From Tetmemena sp. SeJ-2015 (taxonomy: Eukaryota; Ciliophora; Spirotrichea; Sporadotrichida; Oxytrichidae): 64,000 nt of DNA. Below the pieces are notes generated by a model that saw only the letters and a program-made list of their open reading frames with translations, was not told the DNA's origin and searched no databases. The stretch lies in contig JAJKFJ010022119.1 of NCBI GenBank assembly GCA_027382625.1, forward strand, positions 1-64,000, in the 5' to 3' direction. Below are positions 1 to 12,919 of this stretch, piece by piece (position 1 is the first letter of the stretch; every line of letters begins with the position of its first letter). The position numbers and the translations under genes are program-made.

Positions 1-574
1 CTTTTTTTCCTTTCCTTTCTGCCCAAAATAAAATTTTTCTTCAAAAAAGCGGCTTTGCCCTTAAAAAAAATTTTAAAAATAAGGGGGGTTTTTCCTTCTA
101 AATTTTTTCCTCCTTCCTTTGGAATTGAAAATGAAAACTTTAATTTTCCTTTTATTTTAAAAAAATCTTTTTGAAATTTGCTAAAAATTTTGAAATATTA
201 AATTTAACTGCAAATTTTTAAAAAATTAAAACAATGCAATCGAAGTTTAATGCCAAAATTAATTCAAAAAAAATTCTCCAGTAGGCAAAAAACCTTACAA
301 ATTACTAAAAGTTTTTTTCAAACCAAATGTCCAATGTTTTTACCACAAAATTTGTTAAATAAAATTTTTTTTTTTTTAAAATTTTTAATAAAAACCCTTA
401 AATTTTTCTAGCGCATTGAATGTTTTCCTCCTTTGTTCTTAAAAGTTTTTTTTTTATTTAAATTTCCCTTTTATTTCTAAAAAAAAAAGGGAAGTTATCC
501 CATACCTTTCCTTTGAAAATTTTTTTCCCAATTTATTTTTGTTTGGCTACTAAAGGACTCCAGAACTTCAGCAG
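1..574. other. AT-rich, homopolymer-inflated stretch, no gene seen
   Basis: Long runs of A, T, C and G follow each other (poly-T to 10 or more, paired with G or C runs) in a texture unlike most of the window. No motif or credible frame was found. It resembles under-polished long-read consensus near a contig end rather than biological sequence. Confidence 0.5.
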
Positions 575-2327
575 AACTTATACTTCCTAATAAAGAATGG
601 GGATGAATCTATACTTAAGGGCTACTCTAATAGGAGACAATTCCAAATACTATGGACAACTAGTTTACATTTATGGTAACCTCACTAGTAATAGGAATAG
701 TTTCCATCTTTGTGAATTTTCCCGATTGTCCCTTTCGTTTATCCTCTTTTGGTGCACTATGAAGACGCTTACTACATTTTACACTCGATTAAAACTAACT
801 CTCAAATTTGTTGATAATGAAATTAAGTGCTGGCTTAGCTATTCAACTACATGGCAAAAAGTAAGGCTCAAATCTCAATGAAAACCATCGGCTGCTATTA
901 TGAAGAAGCCAGATGCCAGAAAAAAAAAAGCAACTCATGAAGAAAACCCAAAATACCAAAGCAGTTTTGACTAAGAAGGAAAAAAAGAGAGGTTGAAAAA
1001 GGGATTTTTTAAAAAAAAAAAAGGGAAAAAACGTTGGAGAAAGGAAAAGAAAATTATGATCGAAGGTCCTGAAGGAGATGAAAAGTAAAAGATTAGAGAG
1101 GAAGATGAGGGCTCTGGTTGTAGATGAAGAATTAGACGAGGATCAAAACACAAGAGGTGCAAGAAGCCAAGCCAGAAGTAAAAAAATCAATTTTTTTTAA
1201 AAGTCGGGAAGGTAAAGGACCAATAGAAGCAAGGAGACGCCTATCGTATGGCATGGGAACATGGAGCCAAATACGCATCAGTAGCTTCATTAGACGAGTC
1301 AACAATCTAGACAAGCATAGATGTGAACTCATCACTAACAAAAGCAGCGGTGATAATCGAGGATGATGATAACTAAGTGAATAGGGAGAGGGAGATAGCT
1401 CTTCTCAGAGTAATTTTACTCATTATACAAAGTTTCTCACTGGAAAGTCCTTAGATAGAATGGTTATTCAAATGCTGGAAATATTGGAGTTAAATCCAAT
1501 GCTTCTTTCATTTATGAATGACTCAGCAAACCCTTGAGCTTCCAGCAGGAGATACTTATTAGGAGAGAGATAATCACGAGTAACTTTCAGAAAGGAGAAA
1601 GAGTTTAAGAAAGCTATAAAGGAGAAATGCAAAAGATCAAGACAATTTGAAGCAGAGAAAATTAAAGAAGGTCATCTTCCTGATAATCCTGATTATATCA
1701 TATCGATATACCTTGGAGTAATACCTGTAACAAGATTTGTGTTTAGCTACGAGGATCATCTCTAATCAGACATAAACATAATTGCAATGGGATTCTCTGC
1801 TACCCACAGCTTTTAACTTTGCTCAAGAGATGGGTTTTTAGGAATCACACTTTGAAATTTGGGATGATTTGAAAACAATCCATCGACTCAATCCCAGTTT
1901 TAATAAAGAGAGCTTAGATTTTGAAATGCCTTGAAAGGGAGTAAAATTCACCGATATTTTATTGGGAAACTACTGTAAATGGCCAATTGTTCTAATGGAA
2001 AATACTCAGAGATAGCTGATTCCTGAAAAGAACTAGCTTTGTGAAACTATGTACCGAATCAAACTCCCCTAACACCACAAAAATACAGCTTGTCTTAACT
2101 CCTATCATGGAATAAGTTAGTTAGGATTAGGAGAGCTGCTTAATTGGATTTTAAGAGAAGGGAAAGACCCAAAGAACTCCCCTTTCCAAAAAATTTAAGG
2201 GTTTTTTTTTTAATTATTTCCCCCTAGAATTTTAATTTTTTAAATCCAAAGTACTCTTCACTTGAAGAAGTAGAGACCCTTTAGGATTATTTATACAAGA
2301 GACTTAGATTCCAAAGATCTGAGATGA
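575..2327 (+). CDS. Candidate protein-coding locus, frame broken, unrecognised
   Basis: Three code-6 frames follow one another on the plus strand: 1215-1517, 1586-1855 and 1935-2327 (131 codons). They read TAA/TAG as Gln and end at TGA. The products are charged and hydrophilic, for example AYRMAWEHGAKYASVASLDE in the first and KGVKFTDILLGNYCKWPIVL in the last. A hydrophobic stretch of about 20 residues is encoded near 640-730. The changes of frame fit single-base errors or decay, and homopolymer runs lie nearby. No family is recognised. Open frames of this length can occur by chance when only TGA stops, so the call rests on slightly higher GC and protein-like composition. It could also be several macronuclear-destined segments separated by short eliminated sequences. 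Confidence 0.3.
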
Positions 2328-4560
2328 TTTCTAACATAAGAACTTATCCTCAATCTCTTCAAAAAAAATTTCGATGGTTGCCTTTAATTTTTGCTAAGTT
2401 TCGGTAGGCATTCCCCTTCCTGCCCCCCCCTCAGTGGGAAACCCAGTTGGTTTTGGGAGTAAATTGATTCTCATTTCGAAAGTTTTTTTGCCCGCAGTTT
2501 TAATTCATTTACATCTAATCCCAACCAAAAATCGGGGTTTTGGGGCTTAATTCCCCGCCCCTTAATGGGGCCGAAAGAAACCTAAGAGGGGGAAAAAAAA
2601 AAGCCCCTTTCCAATGAAATTTGCCCTTTAAAGATTTGGAAAATTAAATTTGGAAAGAAAAAAATTTCCAAGAAAAAATCTTAAAGGAAAATTGGAGTGG
2701 TTAAATGTTTTGGAAAAAAAAAATTAATAATTTGCGCCGAATTTAAAATTTTTTCTTCTTAAAATAATTTTAAATAATTTTTTAATTTAACAGCCCCTAA
2801 TTTTTTGAAAATGAAGTTTAAAACGGCCAAAATTTAAATAAATCCCTTCCCCCCTTGGGCTTCCCCAATCCCCTTCTTTTTGTTTAAGTTGGAAAAAAAT
2901 CCTTCAAAGAAAAATTATCCCAAAAGAGAAAAAATAACTAATCAGAGATTAATTCCCTCTCTTAGCAGCTTTTAGAACCAAATAAAAAAGTTAACCTTGG
3001 GGTTTGGTTCCCCATGGATTATGAAATCTTAAATAGGAACTCATAAAGACCTTCTATTAAAAAATTGAGGAGCCGTTTATTTTTAACCCTTAAATTGAGA
3101 TTTCCCCCCGCAAAAGAAAAACTTTAACTTAAATGCAAGGATATCCCGGATCTTTTTCTTTTTTTTTTATGAAGCCACCATTGGGGGGGAGCCTCCAAGC
3201 CCTCCCCATTTTGCAAACACAACAAGCCCCAATTAAGCCCAATCACAAAATAGGCCTTTCAAAAAAAATGGCGGTTTGGTTGAAAAAATTTTTTATTAAA
3301 ACTTAAACCAGATCTTGGGGGGGAAAAATTTTTAAATCCCCCCAAATGGGGGGCCTTTTTAAGGCTCACAGCTCCTTAAATGGCCTTAAAATGTTTTCCC
3401 TGGCCTTCTTTTTCTTATTTTTAAAATTTTTTGGTAAGTGGGGGGGAAAAAAAATTCTTTTCTTTTCCCCCTTTAATAATTTCCCTAAAAATTTTCCCTG
3501 CCCCTGCAAAAATCCATTTTTGAAAACGGGAAAATTTTCCTTTTGGAACTAATAGCTTTCTTTCCCTCCTTTCCCAAATTGAAAAAAAATTTCAAAGTTT
3601 TCCCCCCCGTTTCCCTAATTGACCTAAAATTTCCTTCCCTACGAATTTACTTCTTGGGAAAATTGTTTTTTTCCCCCTGCCCAGAAAAGAAATGCCCATA
3701 TCTTTAGGGGGAAAAATTTAAACACTTTGGGGGTTTTTTTGGGCCTTAAAACAAAATAGAAGAACCCAACTTAAATGCCCCTTCTTTCCCCAGTAAAAAA
3801 CCCTTCCAGTCTAGGCCCCCCTTTTGGAAAGTCTAAGAATTCAAAAATTTAAAAAATTGGGGTTTTTTTTTTCCTCTTTAGGCCACCTTAAAAAGGACTA
3901 AGAATTGAATTTTGGGGACCAATAGAAATTTTTCCTAATCCAACAAACTTAACCAGTTTTTTAAATTCTAGCCCCTTTTGAAAATTGGAAAGCAAACCAA
4001 ACAGACCTTCTGCCGCCAACATCCTGAGTAGCCTTTTCCATCCCGGGGGAAAAAAAAAAACAGTAACAAACCCTGAAAAAAAAAAAAAAAAAAATCCCAA
4101 ACTTCCCAATTTAAAAGGTTAAAATGGAAAGCCATTCATCTTATCAATTGAAAGCTCCTTCATATATCCTTGATTCAAAAATAAATAAAATGGAAAAGCA
4201 AAGTCCTGGGGCAATTTGAAAATGCAATCCAAAAGGAAGATTTTTTTTAGAGGCCCCCTTTCCCCTATTGGAAAAACAAAGGGACTTTTGGAAATTTTTT
4301 TCACAAACTTCAAAAGAATTTAAAAGGCTTTGAAAACCACTAAAAAGGGAAAAACCCCTCCCTGGGGGCTTTTTTAAGGGGAACTAGTCCAAGCTTGGTT
4401 TAGAAGGGTTTATGAAAAGAGAGAAAGGAAAAAAAAAAATGAATTTTTTTTGGATTGGGGAAAAACTCTTTTTCGATTTTAAGGAAGGGAGCCGAAAAGT
4501 AAAGAAAGAATAAATTTAAGAATTTGGGATTATTTCTTCCATTGATTTCATGCTCTTACA
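2328..4560. other. Homopolymer-inflated stretch, no reliable gene
   Basis: There are runs such as seven or more G beside seven or more A, and many CCCC/GGGG/AAAA/TTTT blocks throughout. A GGGGTTTTGGGG at about 2537-2548 looks telomeric, but it sits among many equally inflated homopolymers and is not paired with an inverted copy. I see nothing else that can be annotated. Confidence 0.5.
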
Positions 4561-5208
4561 CATAGAAAGCGTATAAACTCAATAACTATCAGTTGGGTCC
4601 CCCTTAAATCAGAACAACAACTAATATTAATTAAACTACACTCAACTTACTTTGGCAGATACAAATTTCTTACCTTTAGCCAACTAAAACAAACTACTTT
4701 ACATTTCTGGGTCCCAGTACCCGCACGTCTAGCTGAAAAACAGCAAATATTTTATAAACTCAAACAACAGAAGAAATAACAGTAGAAACCCTAAAGCACA
4801 ATAAATGAAAAGGCACAAGAAAAAGATTGTATACACAGGCGTTTACTTTTTTTATTTTCCTCCGAGAAGATACAATATATAACACGAATAAACAGAGTCT
4901 TGATAAGAGAAGACAGACAACCTTTTGGAAAAAAAAAGTAATCAACTTTGAAAGTCCAGTAAAATTATAGAACTTGTTGCAAACAATATGAAAGCCATAA
5001 AAAACCGAGTCAAATGCATGATAGAATATATCTATTTTTTTAAAAGAAAATTATTCAAAAACATACAATCGATAAAATCCTCTCATAGAAATAATACGAA
5101 ATTTTAACGATATTCGTATCAGCTTCTTTTAAAAAATGAGCTCTTCTCTAAATAATAATTGAAAAATATAAAACAAAATACCTAATCAATAGATTCAAAT
5201 AAAGAAAT

Positions 5209-6528
5209 TCAAAAATTAAATTAAGATATTAACTGTAGTAAATAAATCCCAAAAGTGAAATATAGAGAAAAAATAATTATTGAAAAAAATTAAAGAATTA
5301 TGAGAGAATCATATTTGTAAAAACATTTCCCTATCTTTTTTAGTTAACTCATCTACCTTTTTAGATAATGAGTAGAGTAAAAAAAAGAGCTGAAGTCTGT
5401 TTTCATAAGGTCGGCTATGATTTCTTTCACCCTTTGCAACACTTCAAGTATTCGTTTTGGATCAGGTGAACATTTGCCAGATAACTCTTTTGCAGATTTG
5501 AGTTTTCTTTTATCTGTCTAGTCTATAATAGATATGGTTATAAATCTTAGAATATCAGAGAAGTTTTTAATAGTTTTGAGCTTCTCAATTCTAAATTTTA
5601 ACTTATACATAGCCCATACTTGGAAGTAGCTCGCGAAACTTAATATCTAAATGAGAAAGAACACGTTTTGGGTTAAAAAAGAAAATAGATAGAACAAAGT
5701 TGGATATCTATATTCTCCAGTATTTATAGTGGCTTTTATTTCCTTTCTGCGCTTGGAAATGAGAGAAGAAGTATGAACTTAACTCTTGAGAGATTAAGGC
5801 CTCGGCTCGTATACCATAGTCCGACGCCACCGACCTACTTATGCTGGAAATAATACTTTTATCCTTTATGTCGATATTCTCATCAAGACCACTTCACTTT
5901 CGAACTGCAGAAAATACATATTAGGTAATGAAAAAGGACAGATATATATTTTAGCCAAATTTTTATCCACTGAAATGTATTGTCACTTCTTTTATATGGA
6001 TGGGGGGGTTGGACGCTGAATATTAAACTTTACTTTAGAATTGTGGCGCCCACTCTCGTAGGTGGGGAAATGCTTTTTGATTATTAAAAATTTATATTCA
6101 TACAAAAAAACTCTATCTTCCTAATTTATAGTAAGAGAGCACTTAATTTTTTGGCAAGAGCGTTAAAACTAATATAAGAAAAAATTAATATATGAGTGTA
6201 ATTTTAGTCTATATTCTTACATTAAATGTAAGAACCTTTGAATTCGGTTATGCTCTAAGACCAAAAAAGCTCGGAGAGATTACTTCCTGCTAAATGATTT
6301 TACAGCATACTTACCAATTTAGCCTCTTTCTGACTTTGTAAGAATAATAGCATTCTTTTTATTAAGTGCACTTATTTATTATTGAGGTCTTTTAACAAAC
6401 TAGGAATTAAACCAATTTTGGTTTTTTGAGGGAAGACTTATACTATTAGAAGCCCGCCTTATAGCACAATAGCACTCGTCACTCCACTAATTTACCAAAT
6501 TAAATTTCTTATATAGATTTTATCCCAT
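5209..6528 (-). CDS. Long code-6 open frame, unrecognised membrane-type protein, one in-frame TGA
   Basis: Reading from an ATG at 6528 down to a TGA at 5211-5209 gives 440 codons in one frame, interrupted only by a TGA at 5985-5983. About twenty Gln are TAA/TAG. The segment after the internal TGA (258 codons, first ATG at 5919) has hydrophobic stretches typical of membrane spans, around PTLFYLFSFL, FFLIQILSFASYF and a hydrophobic C-terminus. The upstream half includes GKYAVKSFSRK, which loosely recalls the strand-3 lysine of protein kinases, but no glycine loop or catalytic motifs were found, so no kinase call is made. Roughly eight TGAs would be expected by chance over this length. That makes it suggestive but not proven; no relative is recognised. 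Confidence 0.35.
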
Positions 6529-8790
6529 CTCACATTAATGGCCTAACACTTCCATATTTTGGAATAATCGGATTTCATTTTCTAAAAATGGCGAATTAAC
6601 GCATTGTGATTAATGGTGGATATAAAATTTGACAAACTGTCCGGCCGAGCACCATATATTGTGAGACCATATATAAGTATATTGATACAGTGTAAGAATA
6701 AACAATTGCGCATCCCCCCTGCACAAAAAGCTCTCCTTAGGATTCACTTATAAAGAATAGAAGTATATATAAATAAACTAAAATGCTCCTTGTCATATCA
6801 CCCTCACTAAATTAGAATATTAAATTATCTTAATACTTCTCTTTTATCTAATGATATTATCACTAGAGCGGGAAAATATGTTGGTCAATTTAATCATATA
6901 ACAAGAAAAGGTTATTTTAAAAGACAGAAAAAATGATTAAATGTTTAAATGATATTGTTGTGTTGAAGTCTTATTCTGAAAAAATCACGATAAAGTATAG
7001 AGTAATATTATAAAAAAACTTAGGCTGGAAAATATAGACACGTAAAAAACAATAAAGCTACATACTGGTTTACTCTTCGGTCCCTAACGAACGCATCTTG
7101 CAACAATATCTCCATAGGATGAGTAACTTTCCCTGGGCTTAGCTCAGAGATATATTTTTACTTGCTTTCTATCACTATTGTGTAAGAGAGAGATACCTAT
7201 TAAAATACGTTACAAAATGCTACTCTATATTTGGTTTCGGTATTTTATACATTTTTGTCTAATATATTCTTTAATATATTATAGAAAAAATTCGTATATT
7301 AAACTATTATTGTAGTATAAATACTATGAAAACTTTCACTCTGACGTCTAAAGAGGCAAATTTATAATTGCTTATATAAGTAAATTAGAGGAATTGTGGG
7401 GACGCCGCTAAACCATAATGTGTTCTCACTCAGATATTTTCTAATTTTTAAAAGTATATAAAAATAAAACTTAAATAGTCTGTATTTTATTAAAATTTCC
7501 TGATACTCTATATTATATAAATACTTTATATTAATATAAAGTAGCATCCTCATGCAGCTTCGGATAATTGGAATAATCTAAATCAAAACCGACTCGCTTT
7601 TTAAAAGTGTATAAGTGTAAGGGTTTATTTTATATATAGGATGGAGGAGGATTATAATGGATATTATAAAACTTCTCCCTGTTTTTTTATAACTTCTCTA
7701 AAAAATTTATAAAAACTATAAGCTTAAATTATATTCTAGTCGACTAGTTATAAAAGGTTAAAAAACACACATAGATAAACGCATTTTGGAATTAAAATGT
7801 TATTTTGGAGCCTTATTATATTTTTATAATTAAACTCCATTTTAAATAGGCTATAATGTTGAAATAGATGATATAGAAATCTAGGTAAATTTAAATCCGT
7901 TCCAGGTTTAGGATTAAAAAAGTAAAGGAGTAAAGATAAATAAAAAGTCTTAAGCAAAAATTATTGATATATAGAGTAGGATTCTTCAAAGATTTAAACT
8001 ATTTTAAAATAAATGAAGAAGTTAAGAATCCCTCGAGGTTATTATAGATAAAATAGAATTAGGTTATCACAAATTTTAAAATAGATTTATTGAGGCGATT
8101 ACTAATTACAAAGAGTTTAATTATTTACTTACAGAATTAAGTACAAAAGTAAATGCCACAATCATGAAAATCTAGTTTCAAATTACCAATGGGATAGAAG
8201 ATCTCAATTATCCTCATTTTCAAAACCTCTATCTAAACATTGGAGCAATAAAAGTTGACAATGATAAATGCAGATTCTTCAATCATGAGGAAGAATTTCA
8301 GTTTATCTTTAAATTCAATATAAGTATAAAAGGCAGCGATTATACAAAAATAATGCCACGCATGAATGGAAGGAATATGTCATTGACACTTTTTAAATGA
8401 CATGCAGATAACTAAGCATTATATATTTCAAGTTCCATTTTTTTATTTATTAAGGTTTGTAATTATAAAAATGTCTTTTCCATCAGTTATATTTTCAAAT
8501 ATTTTAAATTCGTGATCCCCTCATTTTTTAGCGTTTTATATATTTTTAATTTTAATTTAAGAGTTGACTATAAAAAAGAATAATCAAGTTCCAATTTCTT
8601 TATAAATAGAGATCAGGTTAATGAAAGAACTCTCATCATAAATTGAATTTAAAAAATTAAATAAAGATAAAGTATAAATATTTATATCCTTAATTATTGT
8701 GTATGAGAATATATTGAATAATCTAATTAATTGTATATATTATAATATGCTTTAATTATAAGATAATATTATCTCTTCACTGATGTGTTT
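6529..8790. other. AT-rich non-coding DNA
   Basis: This is about 2.3 kb of low-complexity A+T-rich sequence with many short TA runs. I saw no motif, repeat unit, RNA gene or persuasive frame on either strand. Confidence 0.4.
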
Positions 8791-8794
8791 GAGC

Positions 8795-9205
8795 TCCAGT
8801 TGGGGGAAATGAGGCGGACAATAAGCTGATAAGTGGCGGTTATGGCGGAGATCAAATTACTTGATGACTTGGAGAGGAGAGAGTTTATTACTGGATTAGA
8901 GGTCAAGGCGGTTGCCGATACAGACTTTCATCCAATATTCACATCCCTCGTTCCACTATCGGAGGCGGATAGAAAGCTCTCTCAGACCTACCCATTTCAC
9001 ACTAAGGCTAGGCACTAGGCTCCATGCTGACCGACAGATTACGCCCTCAGTCAGGCAGGGTTTGAACGGCAGTGATTCCTATTATCTTTTGCTGCTAGTG
9101 GCAGCGTCCGAGTCCTCTTGCTGCTTTCGGAAGTTATCCTAATGCTGGTAGCAGAGAATAGGCTAGAGAGTACCAGGACGTCAACTTCAGCTCCATAAGC
9201 AGTAA
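8795..9205 (+). repeat. GC-rich dispersed repeat family, copy A (degenerate coding)
   Basis: This GC-rich island in AT-rich DNA aligns with copies at 41590-41950 (+) and 53391-53770 (-). Shared blocks include CCTCAGTCAGG followed by AGGGTTTGAAC, then a block around GGCAGCGTCC and a GGCTAGAGAGTACC-type end. Two partly overlapping frames encode LSEADRKLSQTY then DRQITPSVRQGLN, matching copy C (LSEESELSKTY, DRLLTPSVREVLN). Further on, WQRPSPLAAFG and EQAREYQ match copy C (QQRPSSFAAIG, KQAREYQ) in a different frame, so indels have accumulated. It is probably remnants of a mobile element's protein-coding region; the family is not recognised. Confidence 0.6.
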
Positions 9206-9404
9206 GCACTTATCTAATAGGGTAGATTGGCATATTAATTAATTCGGCATTATAATATGCTCGCCAAATATCTCGCTAATTAATTTATAAAGCCATATCA
9301 GTAAAAAGATAAAAATTATAATATGTTTAATAATCTCAGCACAATTATGAATAACAGATGTCTATGATCAGATTATTTAATTAATACCCAATCATCATCA
9401 TTAA

Positions 9405-9912
9405 TTAAGGAAAACTATAAATACATGTTTGAAAGTAACCAAAAACAAATCAAGATAAAGAACAGGAAAAAAGAGTTATTAATTATCTTAGAGATTGTTT
9501 TAAATCATTATGTTTTAAATTAAATAAAGAGCCAGCTCCTACAGTTTAGTGTAAACATCAGGAAGAGCAGAGGCAGTGAAAGTGATTGAGATATTCTGCC
9601 TGCATAAAGTAGTTTTAAGCTTACGTGATAGTATCTCCTTCGGAATGTTGAATTAAAATAGAGTTCTTCTTGCACATGGTGTTGTATCTAATCATTAATT
9701 TGAAATTTGTCAAGCTTAACTACGAATATGAGTCTATGTTTATCAAGAGGAAAGACTTTGATCTAGCTGTTGATGAAATCGTTGTTGTAGATAATAATTA
9801 AATAAAGAGTTAATTTAATTTAGAATAAAATATGATGAATTACAGTGCAAGGAATTAATCAATATAAGCTTCTAAAGAAAAATATTCACGATCATTCATT
9901 TATATTCATCTT
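9405..9912 (-). mobile_element. Ubiquitin-like element R1
   Basis: This is copy 1 of a five-member dispersed element family (R1-R5). The right end, read on the minus strand, is close to the family terminus GATGAATATRAATG...TGATCG. The left end is diverged. The interior carries the same gene body, and the 3' part matches the family's conserved ATAATG..TTTAAA..AATCTCTAA block. It is shorter than the others because its low-complexity tract is only about 12 codons long. Confidence 0.65.
9560..9812 (-). pseudogene. Ubiquitin-like gene copy R1, degenerate
   Basis: On the minus strand with TAA/TAG as Gln, a short low-complexity tract (YNNDFINSQ in the domain frame, Ser/Thr-rich in the frame +1 to it) leads into VFPLDKHRLIFVVKL. 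This aligns with ubiquitin residues 35-50 (GIPPDQQRLIFAGKQL). Further on, FNIPKEILSRK corresponds to the ubiquitin YNIQKESTLHL strand. The family's ATG-TCT start has become ATTATCT, and the middle segment needs frame changes, so this is probably a decayed copy. The terminal Gly-Gly needed for conjugation is absent. Confidence 0.6.
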
Positions 9913-10324
9913 AAAATAAAAGAATTTGAAGTTATAAAACCAAATAAATTTTGGAAATTCGATAAAGTACGATAATTAATGCTTTGCTTACAAATTCTAA
10001 TAAATCAGAGTTGAAATAAATAGAAGCAGTCCATCATTTAAAAAGATATCCGCATGATACTTCACATCTCTTTTGCAATGAGCTATGAATATGTCTTTAA
10101 AAGTAACCAATATTTTATAAACAGTAATCTCACAATATTCAATATTCAGCTAAAAGAGTTAATCATATATTCTAACCGGGTTTAAATTAACTCAGAGTAT
10201 TGCTGTTAGGATCATCATACTCGGGTTAATCATAATTACCATTATTACGTTAAACCATCTCAATGGGTTAATTATACTATTGAAAACTCATTTAATTTAT
10301 TCATATATTTAAGCTTCTTTTCAA
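9913..10324. other. AT-rich non-coding DNA
   Basis: No gene or repeat recognised; ordinary AT-rich background. Confidence 0.35.
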
Positions 10325-10960
10325 AATATGGATAATAGGAAGTGATTATCGTTAATTAGGGCTAAATAAAATATAATCAAATCTTAAGATTATATAGAAG
10401 GCAGATTATATAGTTTACTATGTATTACTTATGTCATATTTCAATGCTTCTGCTCATTGTCACCTTCACTTGTATATCTTTTAATGCATTTTTTAATCCT
10501 CTTCCAAGTGCTGTGCTTAGGTGTCCGTTTGGAAGGACTCCTCTCTTTCTTTCTTTCTTTCTTTTTTTTTTCCCCCCCTTTTTTTTTTTAATCTTCCCAG
10601 CTTTTAGATGTTAGTGATGACCATAAGCGCAGCCTAGAAGTAGGGCAAAAAAATCGATCCTAACTCTCAAAGAGAATGATTTGCTGCTCTCCCTAAATAT
10701 TATAAGGCTTCTTAATATCCTTTTTACCTTAATAAGATGATCCCTTTCAATGTTCAACTTCTGGCTAGGAATAAGGGCCTTGCCGATACTAATCCTTAAC
10801 TAGATTTCCCGAAGTGGGAAGCACCGAAACTATCTAGCTTTTCCTTCTTGTCATGAAGATTGAGGAGAATTTTAATATCTGATGGACTCACAATCAGATC
10901 TTTCAACATTTATCTAGCTTCCGCAACACTTACTCCTTCTACTCCGTCTGTAGTCTATTG
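10325..10960 (+). repeat. Direct repeat pair, copy 1, with candidate coding segment
   Basis: This copy is homologous to 12920-13600. Both begin with a block of the form AATAGGAA.TGATT..(G)GTTAAT..GGG.TAAATAAAATA.AATCAA. A code-6 frame near 10640-10860 encodes KKIDPNSQRE[TGA]FAALPKYYKA...; the second copy has KKSNPYSQQR followed by comparable spacing, so the similarity is at protein level as well. A TTTC-type microsatellite and poly-T/poly-C run (about 10540-10600) sits inside this copy. Function unknown. Confidence 0.5.
10541..10600. repeat. CTTT microsatellite followed by poly-T/poly-C
   Basis: CTTT repeated about five times, followed by T and C homopolymers. It has expanded inside copy 1 of the direct repeat and is absent from copy 2. 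Confidence 0.7.
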
Positions 10961-12389
10961 ATACTTTTGATTCTTCTGTCGCTGCTAATTCAGATATTTC
11001 ACTTATCTAATTATTAATTAAAAGTATTTACAGTTTGTGAAAAGGGAGTCTAGTGATATATCCCAAGACTTGTATTTGAATTACTTCACTTCCACAATTA
11101 ATGACAATCACTTCTTAAAAGATTTTAGAAGGTAAATTTTGTTTCTTTTTGTAAAGGTAATTAAAAAGAGAGCTTCCTAGAATTAAAAAATATTATATAG
11201 TATGCAATTTAGAATAATTTTGAATTGTATAATCAAATGACTCCACATTCTGAATATTTTGCATTTGTGTTAACCACTTGATTGATTTAGAGAATTTTTC
11301 ATAAATATGAGAATACAATATTATCTGATTGATCTAGATAATAAGTAAGGGTAGATTGAACGGTTGCATTAAGAAAAGACCATGGACTTACAATATGAGC
11401 ACTTTAAGCTTGGAATGTTAACAAATATTCTGTAGACTTTGACCCTCCATGTTTACTATGTTAAAAATAAAATAAAAAGTTAAGCATACTAATCTTTTAT
11501 AACTCTTATTCTATTTTATGATCAAGGCCAAAACCATCATTAATTTAGAAATACTTACCCTAATAAAATTACAATCAATTTTTCTCTTCAACAAATAGAA
11601 ACAATTAGAAAGAGTAAGTTGGTTCTATTTTATATGCTCGGAATATTCTTTTTATTCATTTAATAGATAAAATGCATGAATGAAAAAATAGATATTTTAA
11701 TTTTGTATTATCATTTGAGTAAAAATTAAATTTAAGGCAGTATTTTAAATTGAATGTGATAGCAGCATCGAATTTACAACAAAGTTAAGAGTAGCGTAGA
11801 TTATGAGAATGAAATCCTAAATTATACTTAATACATACTAAAGGTTGAAAGCTTAAGATCTGCTGGGATGTCTTATGTGGATGCTAACTGTTAATAAAAC
11901 TTTATTACAGCTACTCAGAAGACGCTTGCTCAACATCAGGCTCACGTCACTGCTACTCATTTTGAGCTTGGGAAAAGGACTCTACCACTGCTCGAACCTT
12001 CCTTCGCGAAGATGTGGTCTACCTTCACTGCTTATCGTTTGAAGTGTTGGGAAGGTAAACAGCTGCAAGGGTAATTCTCGACTACTTGGCTCTCTGCCTT
12101 AAGTGCTGCCGAGTTCGAATCAGCTCTTAATGACAACATCCTGGCCTCCATAGGCATCAACTCAATAAGGTTAATTGTTAAAATATTTTATATTATAGTT
12201 GATAATTAAATTAAAATCTTTGATTGGTTAAAATAATAAATGTAGAGTTGCAACTTCTTGGCAGTTCAAAGCACAGATTCCCCCGCCTCCCTTTCTCGAT
12301 AGCTTCTCAAAATTAATATGAGTTTTTTTCTTGAATCATCGCATCAGCATTTCTTAATTGCGAGATATAATGTTAGTTTTCATTTATTT
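10961..12389. other. AT-rich DNA with a short GC-richer patch
   Basis: Mostly AT-rich background. The patch at about 11900-12170 is richer in GC (CTCAACATCAGGCTCACG..., GCTGCCGAGTTCG) and may be a short macronuclear-destined or repeat remnant, but no motif was identified. Confidence 0.3.
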
Positions 12390-12919
12390 TTTAAATTTAT
12401 TTTTTTTAAATTTTTTTTTTAAAAATTTTTCTGAGTTTAAAACAAAAAAATAAATTTTTAAAACTTAAATTTCTCCTAATTTTTTCCAATTTAAAAGTTA
12501 ATTTTATCTTTCTTTCCTGCTCAATTTAATAAATTATTTAATTTGTTTTAACACATTTTAACCATTATTCAATTTCTCTATATGATTATAATAGGTAAAA
12601 AAAAATCTTTATCTACCCTTTTTTTTTTTTTTATTGTTTTTTGATTTACAAAATATCCTTTACTTATAAATTATAGAAATAATACAAAGTTTATATTAAT
12701 GCAAATATGCTTCTTTGTTTAAGTTAATGGTAAATTTTTAAAATCTTAAGATTTTTTTATACACTTTCAATCTATAAAGTCCAGACTCAAAGAAAGCGGT
12801 AGAGCTTATTCATTCCCTTCTCAAGCTGAGTTTAGCCAATTATGAGTAAGCTTATTGACTTATACTGCTCAAAGCTTCAATAGCTCTACTCTAGAGTCCC
12901 TAATTAATTTAATTCGAAG
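12390..12919. other. Poly-A/T-rich stretch, no gene
   Basis: Long T and A runs and no recognisable feature. It marks the start of another poorly resolved interval that extends to about 14330. Confidence 0.4.

Noticed and set aside
2537..2548. GGGGTTTTGGGG as a telomere or TBE end
   Set aside because: It lies in homopolymer-inflated sequence, has no inverted partner and no TBE end sequence after it.
6240..6330. Protein-kinase strand-3 motif (GKYAVKSFSRK)
   Set aside because: No glycine loop before it and no HRD or DFG equivalent after it; a short match is expected by chance in a long open frame.
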